Origin: Bacteroidia bacterium
Lineage (GTDB): Bacteria; Bacteroidota; Bacteroidia; B-17B0; Aurantibacillaceae
NCBI GenBank assembly: GCA_018000995.1
Contig: JAGNIU010000021.1
Span: 1-56,109 of the forward strand
DNA: 56,109 nucleotides
Direction: 5' to 3'
Shown here: positions 48,771 through 56,109 of the stretch, piece by piece
How the letters are laid out: every line of letters begins with the position of its first letter
Position numbering within the stretch: position 1 is the stretch's first letter
Notes under the pieces: generated by a model
What the model saw: only the letters and a program-made list of their open reading frames with translations
What the model was told of the DNA's origin: nothing
Databases searched by the model: none
Position numbers and translations under genes: made by a program

Positions 48771-50204
48771 TTAAAATTCACAATTATTCGGCGTTCTCGG
48801 GAATGGAATTACGTCACGAATATTCGTCATACCTGTAACAAATAAAACCAAACGTTCGAAACCTAAACCGAAACCGGCATGTTCACAAGCACCGAAACGA
48901 CGGGTATCTAAATACCAACTCAATTCTTCAACAGGAATATTCATTTCCTTCATGCGCGTTTCTAACTTCTCTAAACGTTCTTCACGTTGCGAACCACCAA
49001 CAATTTCACCAATGCCCGGGAATAAAATATCCATTGCTCTTACTGTTTTACCATCATCATTCTGACGCATGTAAAAGGCTTTAATGTTTTTTGGATAATC
49101 AGTTAAGATAACCGGTTTGTTAAAATGTTTTTCTACCAAATAACGCTCGTGCTCACTTTGTAAGTCAACACCCCACTCGTTTACTAGATACTGGAATTTC
49201 TTTTTCTTGTTATGGTTACTGTCTTTTAAAATAGCAATTGCTTCAGTATAAGTAACACGTTCAAATTTATTGTTCACACAGAATTGAAGTTTCTCTAACA
49301 ACGTCATTTCGCTGCGTTCGTTCTGTGGTTTTTGTTTTTCTTCCTCTGACAAACGTTGCGTTAAAAATTCAATGTCCTCTTTATTATTTTCAAGCGCGTA
49401 GTTAATTACATAATGTAATAACTCCTCTGCTAAATCCATGTTATCATTCAAATCATAAAACGCCATTTCGGGTTCTATCATCCAAAACTCTGCTAAGTGA
49501 CGCGTAGTGTTTGAGTTTTCTGCTCTGAAAGTCGGACCAAAAGTATAAATATCACCAAAAGCCATAGCAGCCAACTCGCCTTCCAATTGTCCGGACACTG
49601 TTAAGTTAGTATGCTTCCCGAAAAAATCTTGTTTAAAATCTATTTCACCTTTATCGTTTTTTGGAATATTATTTAAATCGAAATTCGTTACAGCAAAAGT
49701 TTCTCCTGCACCTTCAGCATCACTCGCAGTAATGATTGGCGTGTGTAAATAAACAAATCCTTTATCGTTAAAAAATTTATGGACTGCATAAGCTAATGAA
49801 TGACGAATACGAAATACGGCACCAAATGTATTTGTACGAAAACGCAAATGTGCAATCTCACGTAAAAATTCTAAGCTATGTTTTTTTGGTTGTAGAGGAT
49901 ATTTCTCTGCATCGCTATCTCCTAAAATCTCAATTGTCTTCGCTACTAATTCTACACTTTGTCCTTTCCCTAAAGAAGCAATTAATGTTCCCTTTGCAGA
50001 AATAGCAGCTCCGGTAGTGATGCGTTTTAATGTCGCTTCATCCAATAAGCCAAGCTCAACTACCACCTGTAAATTGTTATTGGTAGACCCATCATTTAAA
50101 GCAATAAATTGATTGTTACGGAAGGTGCGAACCCATCCTTTAACAGTGATTTCCTGACTTTCAGGCTTTAAGCCCAAAACCGCTTTAATTTTAACTCTGC
50201 TCAT
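48771..50204 (-). CDS. asnS: Asparaginyl-tRNA synthetase
   Basis: A 477-residue class II synthetase joining Asn to tRNA-Asn. The N-terminal OB-fold anticodon domain (about 15-105) has [20 protein letters not shown]. The catalytic core follows with motif 1 near [20 protein letters not shown], motif 2 as [20 protein letters not shown] and motif 3 as [20 protein letters not shown]. The GAGETFAVT segment and the absence of AspS-type insert place it with AsnS. Its presence means direct asparaginylation, so GatCAB is not needed for Asn. Stop codon 21 bp beyond the end of a repeat. Confidence 0.95.
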   Translation of the reverse strand: MSRVKIKAVLGLKPESQEITVKGWVRTFRNNQFIALNDGSTNNNLQVVVELGLLDEATLKRITTGAAISAKGTLIASLGKGQSVELVAKTIEILGDSDAEKYPLQPKKHSLEFLREIAHLRFRTNTFGAVFRIRHSLAYAVHKFFNDKGFVYLHTPIITASDAEGAGETFAVTNFDLNNIPKNDKGEIDFKQDFFGKHTNLTVSGQLEGELAAMAFGDIYTFGPTFRAENSNTTRHLAEFWMIEPEMAFYDLNDNMDLAEELLHYVINYALENNKEDIEFLTQRLSEEEKQKPQNERSEMTLLEKLQFCVNNKFERVTYTEAIAILKDSNHNKKKKFQYLVNEWGVDLQSEHERYLVEKHFNKPVILTDYPKNIKAFYMRQNDDGKTVRAMDILFPGIGEIVGGSQREERLEKLETRMKEMNIPVEELSWYLDTRRFGACEHAGFGLGFERLVLFVTGMTNIRDVIPFPRTPNNCEF

Positions 50205-50263
50205 AAACCATTTTTAAGGGTACAAATTTGCAAAATTTTCGGGATATTCCGCTCTTATTTTCT

Positions 50264-50327
50264 TATATTTGCTCTCTTATTTTTTTGAGGATTAGCAGAT
50301 TACCTGTGCTGTACGTTTTTACAGGTA
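50264..50327 (+). promoter_or_regulatory. -7 box and leader hairpin upstream of lepA
   Basis: TATATTTG (50264-50271) matches TAnnTTTG. A perfect 7-bp inverted repeat, TACCTGT (50301-50307) and ACAGGTA (50321-50327), with a 13-nt loop, lies in the leader of about 115 nt. No T-run follows directly, so attenuation is not shown. Confidence 0.4.
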
Positions 50328-50391
50328 TTCTTAAGAGTTTTAAAGGAATAAATTAGTATTAAATAAATAAAGGAATCACGGAACGAACAGC

Positions 50392-52182
50392 ATGAAGAAC
50401 ATCAGGAACTTTTGCATTATTGCCCACATTGACCACGGAAAAAGCACCCTTGCCGACCGTTTGTTGGAGTATACCAATACCATTAACAAACGCGATATGC
50501 AGGCGCAGGTTTTGGATGATATGGACTTGGAGAAAGAGCGTGGGATTACGATAAAAAGTCATGCCATTAAAATGGATTATGAATTAAATGGCGAAAAATA
50601 TTCTCTCAATTTAATTGATACTCCCGGTCACGTTGATTTTAGTTACGAAGTATCGCGCTCGATTGCTGCTTGCGAAGGCGCTTTATTAATTGTTGATGCA
50701 GCACAAGGAATTCAAGCACAAACTATTTCGAATTTATATTTAGCCTTAGAACATAATTTAACCATCATTCCTATTTTAAATAAGATTGATTTACCGAGTG
50801 CAGAACCTGAATTAGTAAAAGATCAAATTGTAGATTTGTTAGGATGCGACCGCGAAGAGATTATGGCGGCTTCAGGCAAAACGGGACAAGGTGTTCATGA
50901 AATGTTAGAAGCTATTGTAAAGAGAATTCCTTCTCCAAAGGGAGATGAGAATGCTCCATTACAAGCTTTAATTTTTGATTCGGTATTTAATTCGTTCAGA
51001 GGTATTATTGCGTATTTCCGTATTTACAATGGTCAATTAAAAAAAGGCGAAAAAGTAAAATTTGTGAATACAGGAATGGAGTACAATGCTGATGAAATTG
51101 GTGTATTGCGTTTAAAACAAGAACCACGTGACGTTGTAAAAACAGGCGACGTAGGTTATATTATTTCCGGAATTAAAGAAGCGCGCGAAGTAAAAGTTGG
51201 TGATACAATTACAACAGTTGCTAATCCAACGCAAGAAATTATTAAAGGCTTTGAAGATGTGAAGCCAATGGTATTTGCAGGGATTTATCCTGTAGATACT
51301 GATGATTTTGAAGAGTTACGTTATTCAATGGAGAAATTACAATTGAACGATGCTTCATTAACATGGGAACCTGAAAGTTCTGCTGCATTAGGTTTTGGTT
51401 TCCGTTGCGGATTTTTAGGCATGTTGCACATGGAAATTATCCAGGAACGTTTGGAACGTGAGTTCAACATGACCGTAATTACTACTGTACCCAACGTAAG
51501 TTACATTGCCTACAAAACAAACGGAGAAGTTATTACAGTAAATAATCCAACCGATCTTCCTGATCCAAGTGTTATAGATTATATTGAAGAACCGTATATC
51601 AAAGCAAACATCATTACTAAATCTGAATTTATTGGTCCGGTAATGAGTTTGTGTATTGAAAAACGCGGACAAATTGTTAATCAGAATTATTTAACTGCAG
51701 ATAGAGTTGAATTAGTTTTTGAAATGCCTTTAGGTGAAGTGGTATTTGATTTCTTCGACAGATTAAAATCTATTTCGAAAGGATATGCTTCGTTCGATTA
51801 TCATCCAATAGGCATGAAACAATCGGATTTAGTGAAATTAGATATTTTATTGAATGGCGATCCTGTTGATGCATTATCTGCTTTAATTCACAGAAGCAAC
51901 GCTTATGAATTTGGAAAAAAGATTTGTGAAAAATTAAAAGAATTAATTCCGCGCCAGCAGTTCGAAATTCCTATTCAAGCTGCAATTGGTGCAAAAATTA
52001 TTTCACGTGAAACTATTCGTGCTATCCGTAAAGATGTAACTGCAAAATGTTACGGTGGTGATATTAGCCGTAAACGTAAATTATTAGAGAAACAAAAAGA
52101 GGGTAAGAAAAAAATGAAGCAGGTTGGTAATGTAGAGATTCCTCAAAGTGCATTTATGGCCGTTTTAAAGCTAAACGACTAA
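50392..52182 (+). CDS. lepA: Elongation factor 4 (LepA)
   Basis: A 596-residue translational GTPase that back-translocates stalled ribosomes or aids initiation. GTP-binding motifs: [20 protein letters not shown] (G1), [10 protein letters not shown] (G2), [17 protein letters not shown] (G3), [13 protein letters not shown] (G4). Then domain 2, the EF-G-like III and V blocks ([20 protein letters not shown]) and the LepA C-terminal domain (about 490-596; [40 protein letters not shown]). Length and order are normal for the family. The start [19 protein letters not shown] at 50392 is the family start. Confidence 0.96.
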   Translation: MKNIRNFCIIAHIDHGKSTLADRLLEYTNTINKRDMQAQVLDDMDLEKERGITIKSHAIKMDYELNGEKYSLNLIDTPGHVDFSYEVSRSIAACEGALLIVDAAQGIQAQTISNLYLALEHNLTIIPILNKIDLPSAEPELVKDQIVDLLGCDREEIMAASGKTGQGVHEMLEAIVKRIPSPKGDENAPLQALIFDSVFNSFRGIIAYFRIYNGQLKKGEKVKFVNTGMEYNADEIGVLRLKQEPRDVVKTGDVGYIISGIKEAREVKVGDTITTVANPTQEIIKGFEDVKPMVFAGIYPVDTDDFEELRYSMEKLQLNDASLTWEPESSAALGFGFRCGFLGMLHMEIIQERLEREFNMTVITTVPNVSYIAYKTNGEVITVNNPTDLPDPSVIDYIEEPYIKANIITKSEFIGPVMSLCIEKRGQIVNQNYLTADRVELVFEMPLGEVVFDFFDRLKSISKGYASFDYHPIGMKQSDLVKLDILLNGDPVDALSALIHRSNAYEFGKKICEKLKELIPRQQFEIPIQAAIGAKIISRETIRAIRKDVTAKCYGGDISRKRKLLEKQKEGKKKMKQVGNVEIPQSAFMAVLKLND

Positions 52183-52219
52183 CGTAATAAAACGCCAAAA
52201 GAAACGTTATATACATAGT

Positions 52220-52975
52220 TTGAAAGGCATAAAATTCATATTACTATTTTTTGTTTGTGCTTTTAATAGCTACAGTCAGCAAAGCGATGGACTTGGCACC
52301 AATCTTCCTAATTTCTACAAAAACAAATTACATTTTGGTTTTGCCATTGCTGTTAATCATACTGATTTCAGGATTCACACTGTAAATAATGCAGCTTTCC
52401 CTGACACAGTTATTGATGATGTGAAATATCGTATTAGAAGTGTTTATACAAAAGGTGATCCCGGTTTTGCATTAGGTATTATTTGCGATGCAAGATTACA
52501 TGATTATTTACGCGTTCGTTTTACCCCCAATATTAGTTTTGCGTCACGCTCGTTAGAATTTACGATGGAAAACGATAATCATGACAGTACCAAAATTTTT
52601 ACCAAAAGTGTTGAATCTACTTTTTTAATATTTCCGTTAGAAGCAAAACTTCAATCGAAACGTTTAGGAAATTTTAGTGCTTATGTTATTGGCGGCGGTG
52701 GTTATACTTTAGATTTAGCATCTAATAAACGAGCAGCTAATGTTGGCAGTGGTACCAACAGATTAGATGATGCTATAAGAATTAAACGTGATGATTATTT
52801 CTATTCGGCCGGTGCGGGAACAGATTTCTATTTGAAGTATTTTAAGTTGGGCTTAGAAATAAAATTAATTCAGGGTACAAAAAATTTAATTTTTAAAGAT
52901 CCGAATATATTTGCAAAGAGTGTAGATAAAGTGAATTCAAGGATGATTGTGTTCTCCATAACTTTTGAAGGATAA
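52220..52975 (+). CDS. porT: PorT-like type IX secretion outer membrane protein
   Basis: A 251-residue outer membrane beta-barrel. Signal: KGIKFILLFFVCAFNSYS then QQ. The mature part NLPNFYKNKLHFGFAIAVNH with TDFRIHTVNN matches PorT, the component implicated in T9SS assembly. Later strands: LRVRFTPNISFASRSLEFTM, TFLIFPLEAKLQSKRLGNFS, AYVIGGGGYTLDLASN and YSAGAGTDFYLKYFKLGLEI, ending SRMIVFSITFEG. The start is TTG at 52220; no in-frame ATG is near. It fits the T9SS cargo in the window. A generic OMP_b-brl porin is the alternative. Confidence 0.75.
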   Translation: MKGIKFILLFFVCAFNSYSQQSDGLGTNLPNFYKNKLHFGFAIAVNHTDFRIHTVNNAAFPDTVIDDVKYRIRSVYTKGDPGFALGIICDARLHDYLRVRFTPNISFASRSLEFTMENDNHDSTKIFTKSVESTFLIFPLEAKLQSKRLGNFSAYVIGGGGYTLDLASNKRAANVGSGTNRLDDAIRIKRDDYFYSAGAGTDFYLKYFKLGLEIKLIQGTKNLIFKDPNIFAKSVDKVNSRMIVFSITFEG

Positions 52976-52985
52976 TTTTAATTCG

Positions 52986-53489
52986 ATGAAAAATATTTTG
53001 CTTGCTTCTCTTTTCATTATTTCCAATTTATTTATGGCACAACAATCCGTTACTCCACCGGCAAAAGAATATCAGCAATTTGATTTTTGGATTGGAAATT
53101 GGGATGTATATAAATTTGGTACCGAAACATTGGCCGGTAAAAGTCAAATACAATCTATTATTGATGGATACGGGATTTTAGAAAATTATTCGGTCGGCGA
53201 AGGAAAATATCAAGGCAAGAGTTTAAATAAATATAATCCTGCCAAACAAAGGTGGGAACAATACTGGACAGATAATACAGGTTTGACTTTATTTTTAACG
53301 GGTGGATTTATTAATGGTAAAATGATTTTGAGTGACGAAATTTCAGGCGATCCGAAACAAGGTATCAATCAAATTATTTGGGAATTAATGAAAAACAGTA
53401 ACGTAAGGCAAACCTGGAACTTAAGTAAAGATGGTGGTAAAACATGGACTGTTTTATTTGACGGAGAATACAAAAAAAGTAAAGAATAA
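52986..53489 (+). CDS. Exported DUF1579-like protein
   Basis: A 167-residue exported protein. Signal peptide MKNILLASLFIISNLFMAQ. The mature part begins FDFWIGNWDVYKFG, a motif of DUF1579-like lipocalin-type proteins, then GYGILENYSVGEGKYQGKSL, RWEQYWTDNTGLTLFLTGGF and IWELMKNSNVRQTWNLSKDG. Beta-barrel (lipocalin-like) fold is likely, with a Trp-rich face. Start at 52986; a longer frame begins at 52965 before the signal. The function of the family is unknown, perhaps ligand binding. It follows porT by 10 bp and is probably cotranscribed. Confidence 0.75.
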   Translation: MKNILLASLFIISNLFMAQQSVTPPAKEYQQFDFWIGNWDVYKFGTETLAGKSQIQSIIDGYGILENYSVGEGKYQGKSLNKYNPAKQRWEQYWTDNTGLTLFLTGGFINGKMILSDEISGDPKQGINQIIWELMKNSNVRQTWNLSKDGGKTWTVLFDGEYKKSKE

Positions 53490-53507
53490 TTAGTTTATCT
53501 TTACGCA

Positions 53508-53531
53508 ACCCTTCGGCAAGCTCAGGGTGAC
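53508..53531. repeat. Intergenic 'CTCAGGGTGAC' repeat
   Basis: ACCCTTCGGCAAGCTCAGGG and TGAC after it, with ACCCT/AGGGT ends able to pair. When read as protein on the other strand it gives HPELAEGLR, which is the well-known trace of a widespread intergenic repeat in many bacterial genomes. It lies between the DUF1579-like and FAD genes. Confidence 0.7.
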
Positions 53532-53579
53532 AAAAGAGTTTGTACAAACTAATAAGGGATAAAAACCCTTCTTGTAAAA

Positions 53580-55154
53580 ATGAAAAAAACAATACAACTT
53601 CAGTTACCGCCTCAGGTAGCTTACAACGAACAACTCTTAAAAGAAGAATTAGCTTTACAACTTTCTTTAAAGCCATCAGAACAATTTTCTATACAACCCA
53701 TGAAGCGCAGCATTGATGCGCGTGGTAGAAGTATTAAAATAAATTTAACAGTTGATGTTTATATTAACGAAAGTATTCCCGAGTTTAATTACATCCCTAA
53801 TTACTTACATGTAAATTCAAAATCTCCAATCACTACAATTATAGGAGCAGGTCCTGCGGGATTATTTGCAGCTTTACGTTGTTTAGAATTAGGTATAAAA
53901 CCAATTATTATAGAACGAGGTAAAGATGTGCAAAGTCGCCGCAGAGATTTAGCCTCTATAAATAAAGATCATATTGTAAATCCTGAAAGTAATTATTGTT
54001 TTGGTGAAGGTGGTGCAGGAACTTACAGCGATGGTAAATTATATACCCGTTCTACCAAACGCGGTGATGTAGATAAAATTTTAAAGACCTTAGTTTATCA
54101 TGGTGCCTCAGAAGAAATTTTGATTGATGCGCATCCGCACATTGGAACCAACAAACTACCGCAGATAATCGCGAAGATTAGAGAGACGATTTTAAATTTT
54201 GGCGGAGAAATTTATTTCGAACATAAATTAATTGATATTATTAATGATAAAAGTTCGATAAAAGAAATCACAGTTTTAGATTTAAATACAAATTCAGAAA
54301 AAATACTTCCTGTTCAAAAATTAATTTTAGCAACCGGTCACAGCGCCCGAGATATTTACGAATTACTAAACAAGAAAAATATTTTAATTGAAGCGAAGCC
54401 GTTTGCCATGGGCGTACGCGCTGAACATCCACAAGAATTAATTGACCGCATACAATATCATTGCGGTTCGTTAGATGAAGTAAATGAAAAACGCACTTAT
54501 CTTCCCGCTTCCAATTATAGTTTAGTACAACAAGTAGATGGAAGAGGTGTTTATTCTTTTTGCATGTGTCCCGGCGGCATTATTGCACCCTGCGCAACCG
54601 CACAGGAAGAAGTAGTAACTAATGGTTGGTCGCCCAGTAAACGCAACAATCCTTACGCCAATAGTGGAATTGTAGTTGGATTTGATTTAAAAGATTTTGA
54701 ACCGTATAAAAATTTTGGTGCTTTAGCAGGATTAGAATTTCAAAAACAATTAGAACATAATGCTTGGATACACGGCGGAAAAACACAAACGGCTCCTGCA
54801 CAACGTTTGCAAGATTTCGTTAATAATAAATTAAGTTCTTCCCTACCCGATTGTTCTTATCAACCGGGAATTAAATCAGTAATGATGAATGAAGTATTAG
54901 GGAAATTAATTGGCAACTCCTTACAACAAGGCTTTAAAGCTTTCGGAACTAAAATGCGCGGCTATTTAACTAACGAAGCTTTAATTGTTGGTGTAGAATC
55001 AAGAACATCAACGCCGGTTCGTATTCCACGCGATAAAGAAACATTACAACATCCTGAATTAAAAAATTTATTTCCTTGCGGAGAAGGAGCAGGTTTTGCA
55101 GGAGGAATTGTTAGTGCAGCTATTGATGGCGAACGTTGCGCTGAAGCCAAATAA
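53580..55154 (+). CDS. FAD-dependent dehydrogenase (COG2509-like)
   Basis: A 524-residue flavoprotein. After an N-terminal domain of about 85 residues (MKKTIQLQLPPQVAYNEQLL; SLKPSEQFSIQPMKRSIDAR) comes the FAD Rossmann loop TIIGAGPAGLFAALRCLELG, then GGAGTYSDGKLYTRSTKRGD, KLILATGHSARDIYELL, GRGVYSFCMCPGGIIAPCAT and the end FPCGEGAGFAGGIVSAAIDG. This is the uncharacterised COG2509 group, sometimes called FAD-dependent dehydrogenases. No substrate is known; the Cys-rich CMCPGG segment may matter for catalysis. Soluble, no signal. ATG at 53580. Confidence 0.9.
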   Translation: MKKTIQLQLPPQVAYNEQLLKEELALQLSLKPSEQFSIQPMKRSIDARGRSIKINLTVDVYINESIPEFNYIPNYLHVNSKSPITTIIGAGPAGLFAALRCLELGIKPIIIERGKDVQSRRRDLASINKDHIVNPESNYCFGEGGAGTYSDGKLYTRSTKRGDVDKILKTLVYHGASEEILIDAHPHIGTNKLPQIIAKIRETILNFGGEIYFEHKLIDIINDKSSIKEITVLDLNTNSEKILPVQKLILATGHSARDIYELLNKKNILIEAKPFAMGVRAEHPQELIDRIQYHCGSLDEVNEKRTYLPASNYSLVQQVDGRGVYSFCMCPGGIIAPCATAQEEVVTNGWSPSKRNNPYANSGIVVGFDLKDFEPYKNFGALAGLEFQKQLEHNAWIHGGKTQTAPAQRLQDFVNNKLSSSLPDCSYQPGIKSVMMNEVLGKLIGNSLQQGFKAFGTKMRGYLTNEALIVGVESRTSTPVRIPRDKETLQHPELKNLFPCGEGAGFAGGIVSAAIDGERCAEAK

Positions 55155-55184
55155 AAAAGCCCCACATTTCTGCGAGGCTCTTTT
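55152..55184. terminator. Bidirectional terminator between FAD gene and T9SS type B gene
   Basis: Stem 55158-55166 to 55171-55179 of nine positions with two mismatches, 4-nt loop, A-run on the left and T-rich run on the right. It separates two convergent genes. Confidence 0.7.
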
Positions 55185-55201
55185 CTATAAATTTATTATT
55201 C

Positions 55202-56109
55202 TTAATCTACTTTCGACTGACGAGGTAAACAATTTACGTGTCCGATGTATTGGTGCACATTACCTTGCATGTCTTTCACTAATATTTTGTAAACATACAC
55301 ACCTTGTTCTGCTACTTTAGCAGCGCTTCCTTTTACAGAACCATCCCATCCTTTTTGGAACTCATCGCTTGTGAAAACGATTTCACCCCAACGATCGAAG
55401 ATGTACATTTTGTAAGAGCTCTCATCGATGCCCACACCTTTTGGTTGGAAGATATCATTCACATTGTTTCCATCTGGTGTAAATGTATTCGGGATGTATA
55501 AGGCGTATTCAGATAAGATTTCGATCTTATGCATTACTGTATCTCTACAACCTTTATCGTTAAATGCAACTAACCACACACTGTAACTTCCTGCATTCTC
55601 ATAAGCGTGTGTAGGATTTACAACCGTCGAGTTGTTTAGTGAACTGCCTATGTCACCAAAATCCCAATAGTAACTATTTGCTCCGATTGATAAATTTGTG
55701 AAATCAATTATCGGATTAAGTATTGTAGTCTCCCACATGTTTGCTGTAAATTCTGCAATAGGAACAGGATAAACCTCAATATAATTAGTTGCAACGGTAT
55801 CACGCTTACAGCCGAATTGATTAAAGATAGTTAAGCTTACCGTATAATAACCCGCGTTCGGATATACCCAATTATTAACCGTTTGGCCACCTGCAGTTGA
55901 TCCTCCACCGTTTCCTCCGCCTAAAGCCCAAACATAAGTATCATTACTTCCGTTTGAAGTAGCACTAAAGTTTACAGTAAGCGGCGCGCACCCTTTAAGG
56001 ATATCACCTGTAAATGAACCTGAAGGAAGTGGATTTACATTTACAGTAAACACTGCTGTAGCACCCGGGTTTGTACAACCATCACCGATGTTAACAGTGT
56101 ACATGTTTG
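55202..56109 (-). CDS. PKD-repeat protein with T9SS type B sorting domain (5' part cut by window edge)
   Basis: The last 302 residues of a large surface protein; the frame is open to the window edge, so the Met at 56104 is internal, not a start. It begins with the end of one Ig-like repeat (YTVNIGDGCTNPGATAVFTV), then PKD domains (APLTVNFSATSNGSNDTYVW, and IIDFTNLSIGANSYYWDFGD with HAYENAGSYSVWLVAF). The last 90 residues are the gliding-motility-associated C-terminal domain: LYIPNTFTPDGNNVNDIFQP, MYIFDRWGEIVF, KGWDGSVKG, QGVYVYKILVKD and YIGHVNCL. Exported by type IX secretion and probably a surface adhesin. Confidence 0.93.
   Translation of the reverse strand, partial: NMYTVNIGDGCTNPGATAVFTVNVNPLPSGSFTGDILKGCAPLTVNFSATSNGSNDTYVWALGGGNGGGSTAGGQTVNNWVYPNAGYYTVSLTIFNQFGCKRDTVATNYIEVYPVPIAEFTANMWETTILNPIIDFTNLSIGANSYYWDFGDIGSSLNNSTVVNPTHAYENAGSYSVWLVAFNDKGCRDTVMHKIEILSEYALYIPNTFTPDGNNVNDIFQPKGVGIDESSYKMYIFDRWGEIVFTSDEFQKGWDGSVKGSAAKVAEQGVYVYKILVKDMQGNVHQYIGHVNCLPRQSKVD

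Noticed and set aside
53374..53676. Minus-strand frame giving HPELAEGLR
   Set aside because: This peptide is the well-known by-product of an intergenic repeat, and the frame overlaps two plus-strand genes.
1..56109. CRISPR array, IS element, prophage, rRNA or plasmid functions
   Set aside because: I read both strands for regularly spaced repeats, transposase motifs, phage structural genes and rRNA sequence, and saw none. Repeats found are short and intergenic.

Overview
The window is chromosomal DNA from a low-GC member of the Bacteroidota. The evidence is consistent: three proteins with type IX secretion sorting domains (9740-10711, 40153-40923, 55202 to the right edge), a PorT-like secretion component (52220-52975), promoter boxes of the TAnnTTTG type in place of sigma-70 -10 boxes, very few Shine-Dalgarno sequences, and families largely confined to this phylum (DUF6029, HU-CCDC81/SPOR, DUF6428, 2TM, DUF5684). 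I see no rRNA, CRISPR array, transposase, phage gene or plasmid function. One tRNA, tRNA-Phe(GAA), is present.

Layout. 1-8700: central metabolism and envelope genes: pdhA (cut by the left edge), cdd, aroE, a tlpA-DUF6029-Omp28 operon, a gamma-class carbonic anhydrase-like protein, a GNAT acyltransferase and engB. 8700-18300: tatD, a T9SS cargo, a family 9 glycosyltransferase, a HemJ-like protein, HU/SPOR, DUF1571 with a LysM insert, O-antigen ligase, and a secreted helical protein behind a long structured leader. 18300-25400: recQ, an ABC permease, and an lptC/outer-membrane/coaX group. 25500-28200: tRNA-Phe, then a Crp-like regulator with an MFS-rhodanese-DsrE operon. 29300-33720: a metal(loid) island. 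33780-45050: small membrane proteins, M61 peptidase, TPR proteins, an SUI1 factor, a two-component system with a repeat array upstream, and an HTH_34 regulator operon. 45190-56109: uvrC, asnS, lepA, porT, an FAD oxidoreductase and a T9SS type B giant-protein end.

The most unusual part is 29304-33719. A tight six-gene operon, arsR - DUF6428 - arsenate reductase/LMW phosphatase - ACR3 - MerT-like Cys-rich membrane protein - sigZ-like sigma factor, starts at a 28-bp palindrome touching the arsR start codon. It ends at a bidirectional terminator shared with an unusual convergent gene at 29960-30064. That gene encodes a 34-residue peptide with 11 cysteines, resembling a metallothionein. Two more Cys-rich small proteins, of 46 and 110 residues, lie beside it. 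I propose that the island couples arsenite efflux and arsenate reduction to thiol-rich peptide sequestration, under an ArsR repressor and possibly the sigma factor. That link is inference.

A second regulatory signal is five TTAAA-core boxes at 10-11 bp spacing (40978-41037), between a T9SS cargo gene and the histidine kinase/response regulator operon. A third is window-wide: many promoter-like TAnnTTT(G/A) boxes lie only 5-20 nt upstream of start codons, which suggests very short or leaderless mRNAs.
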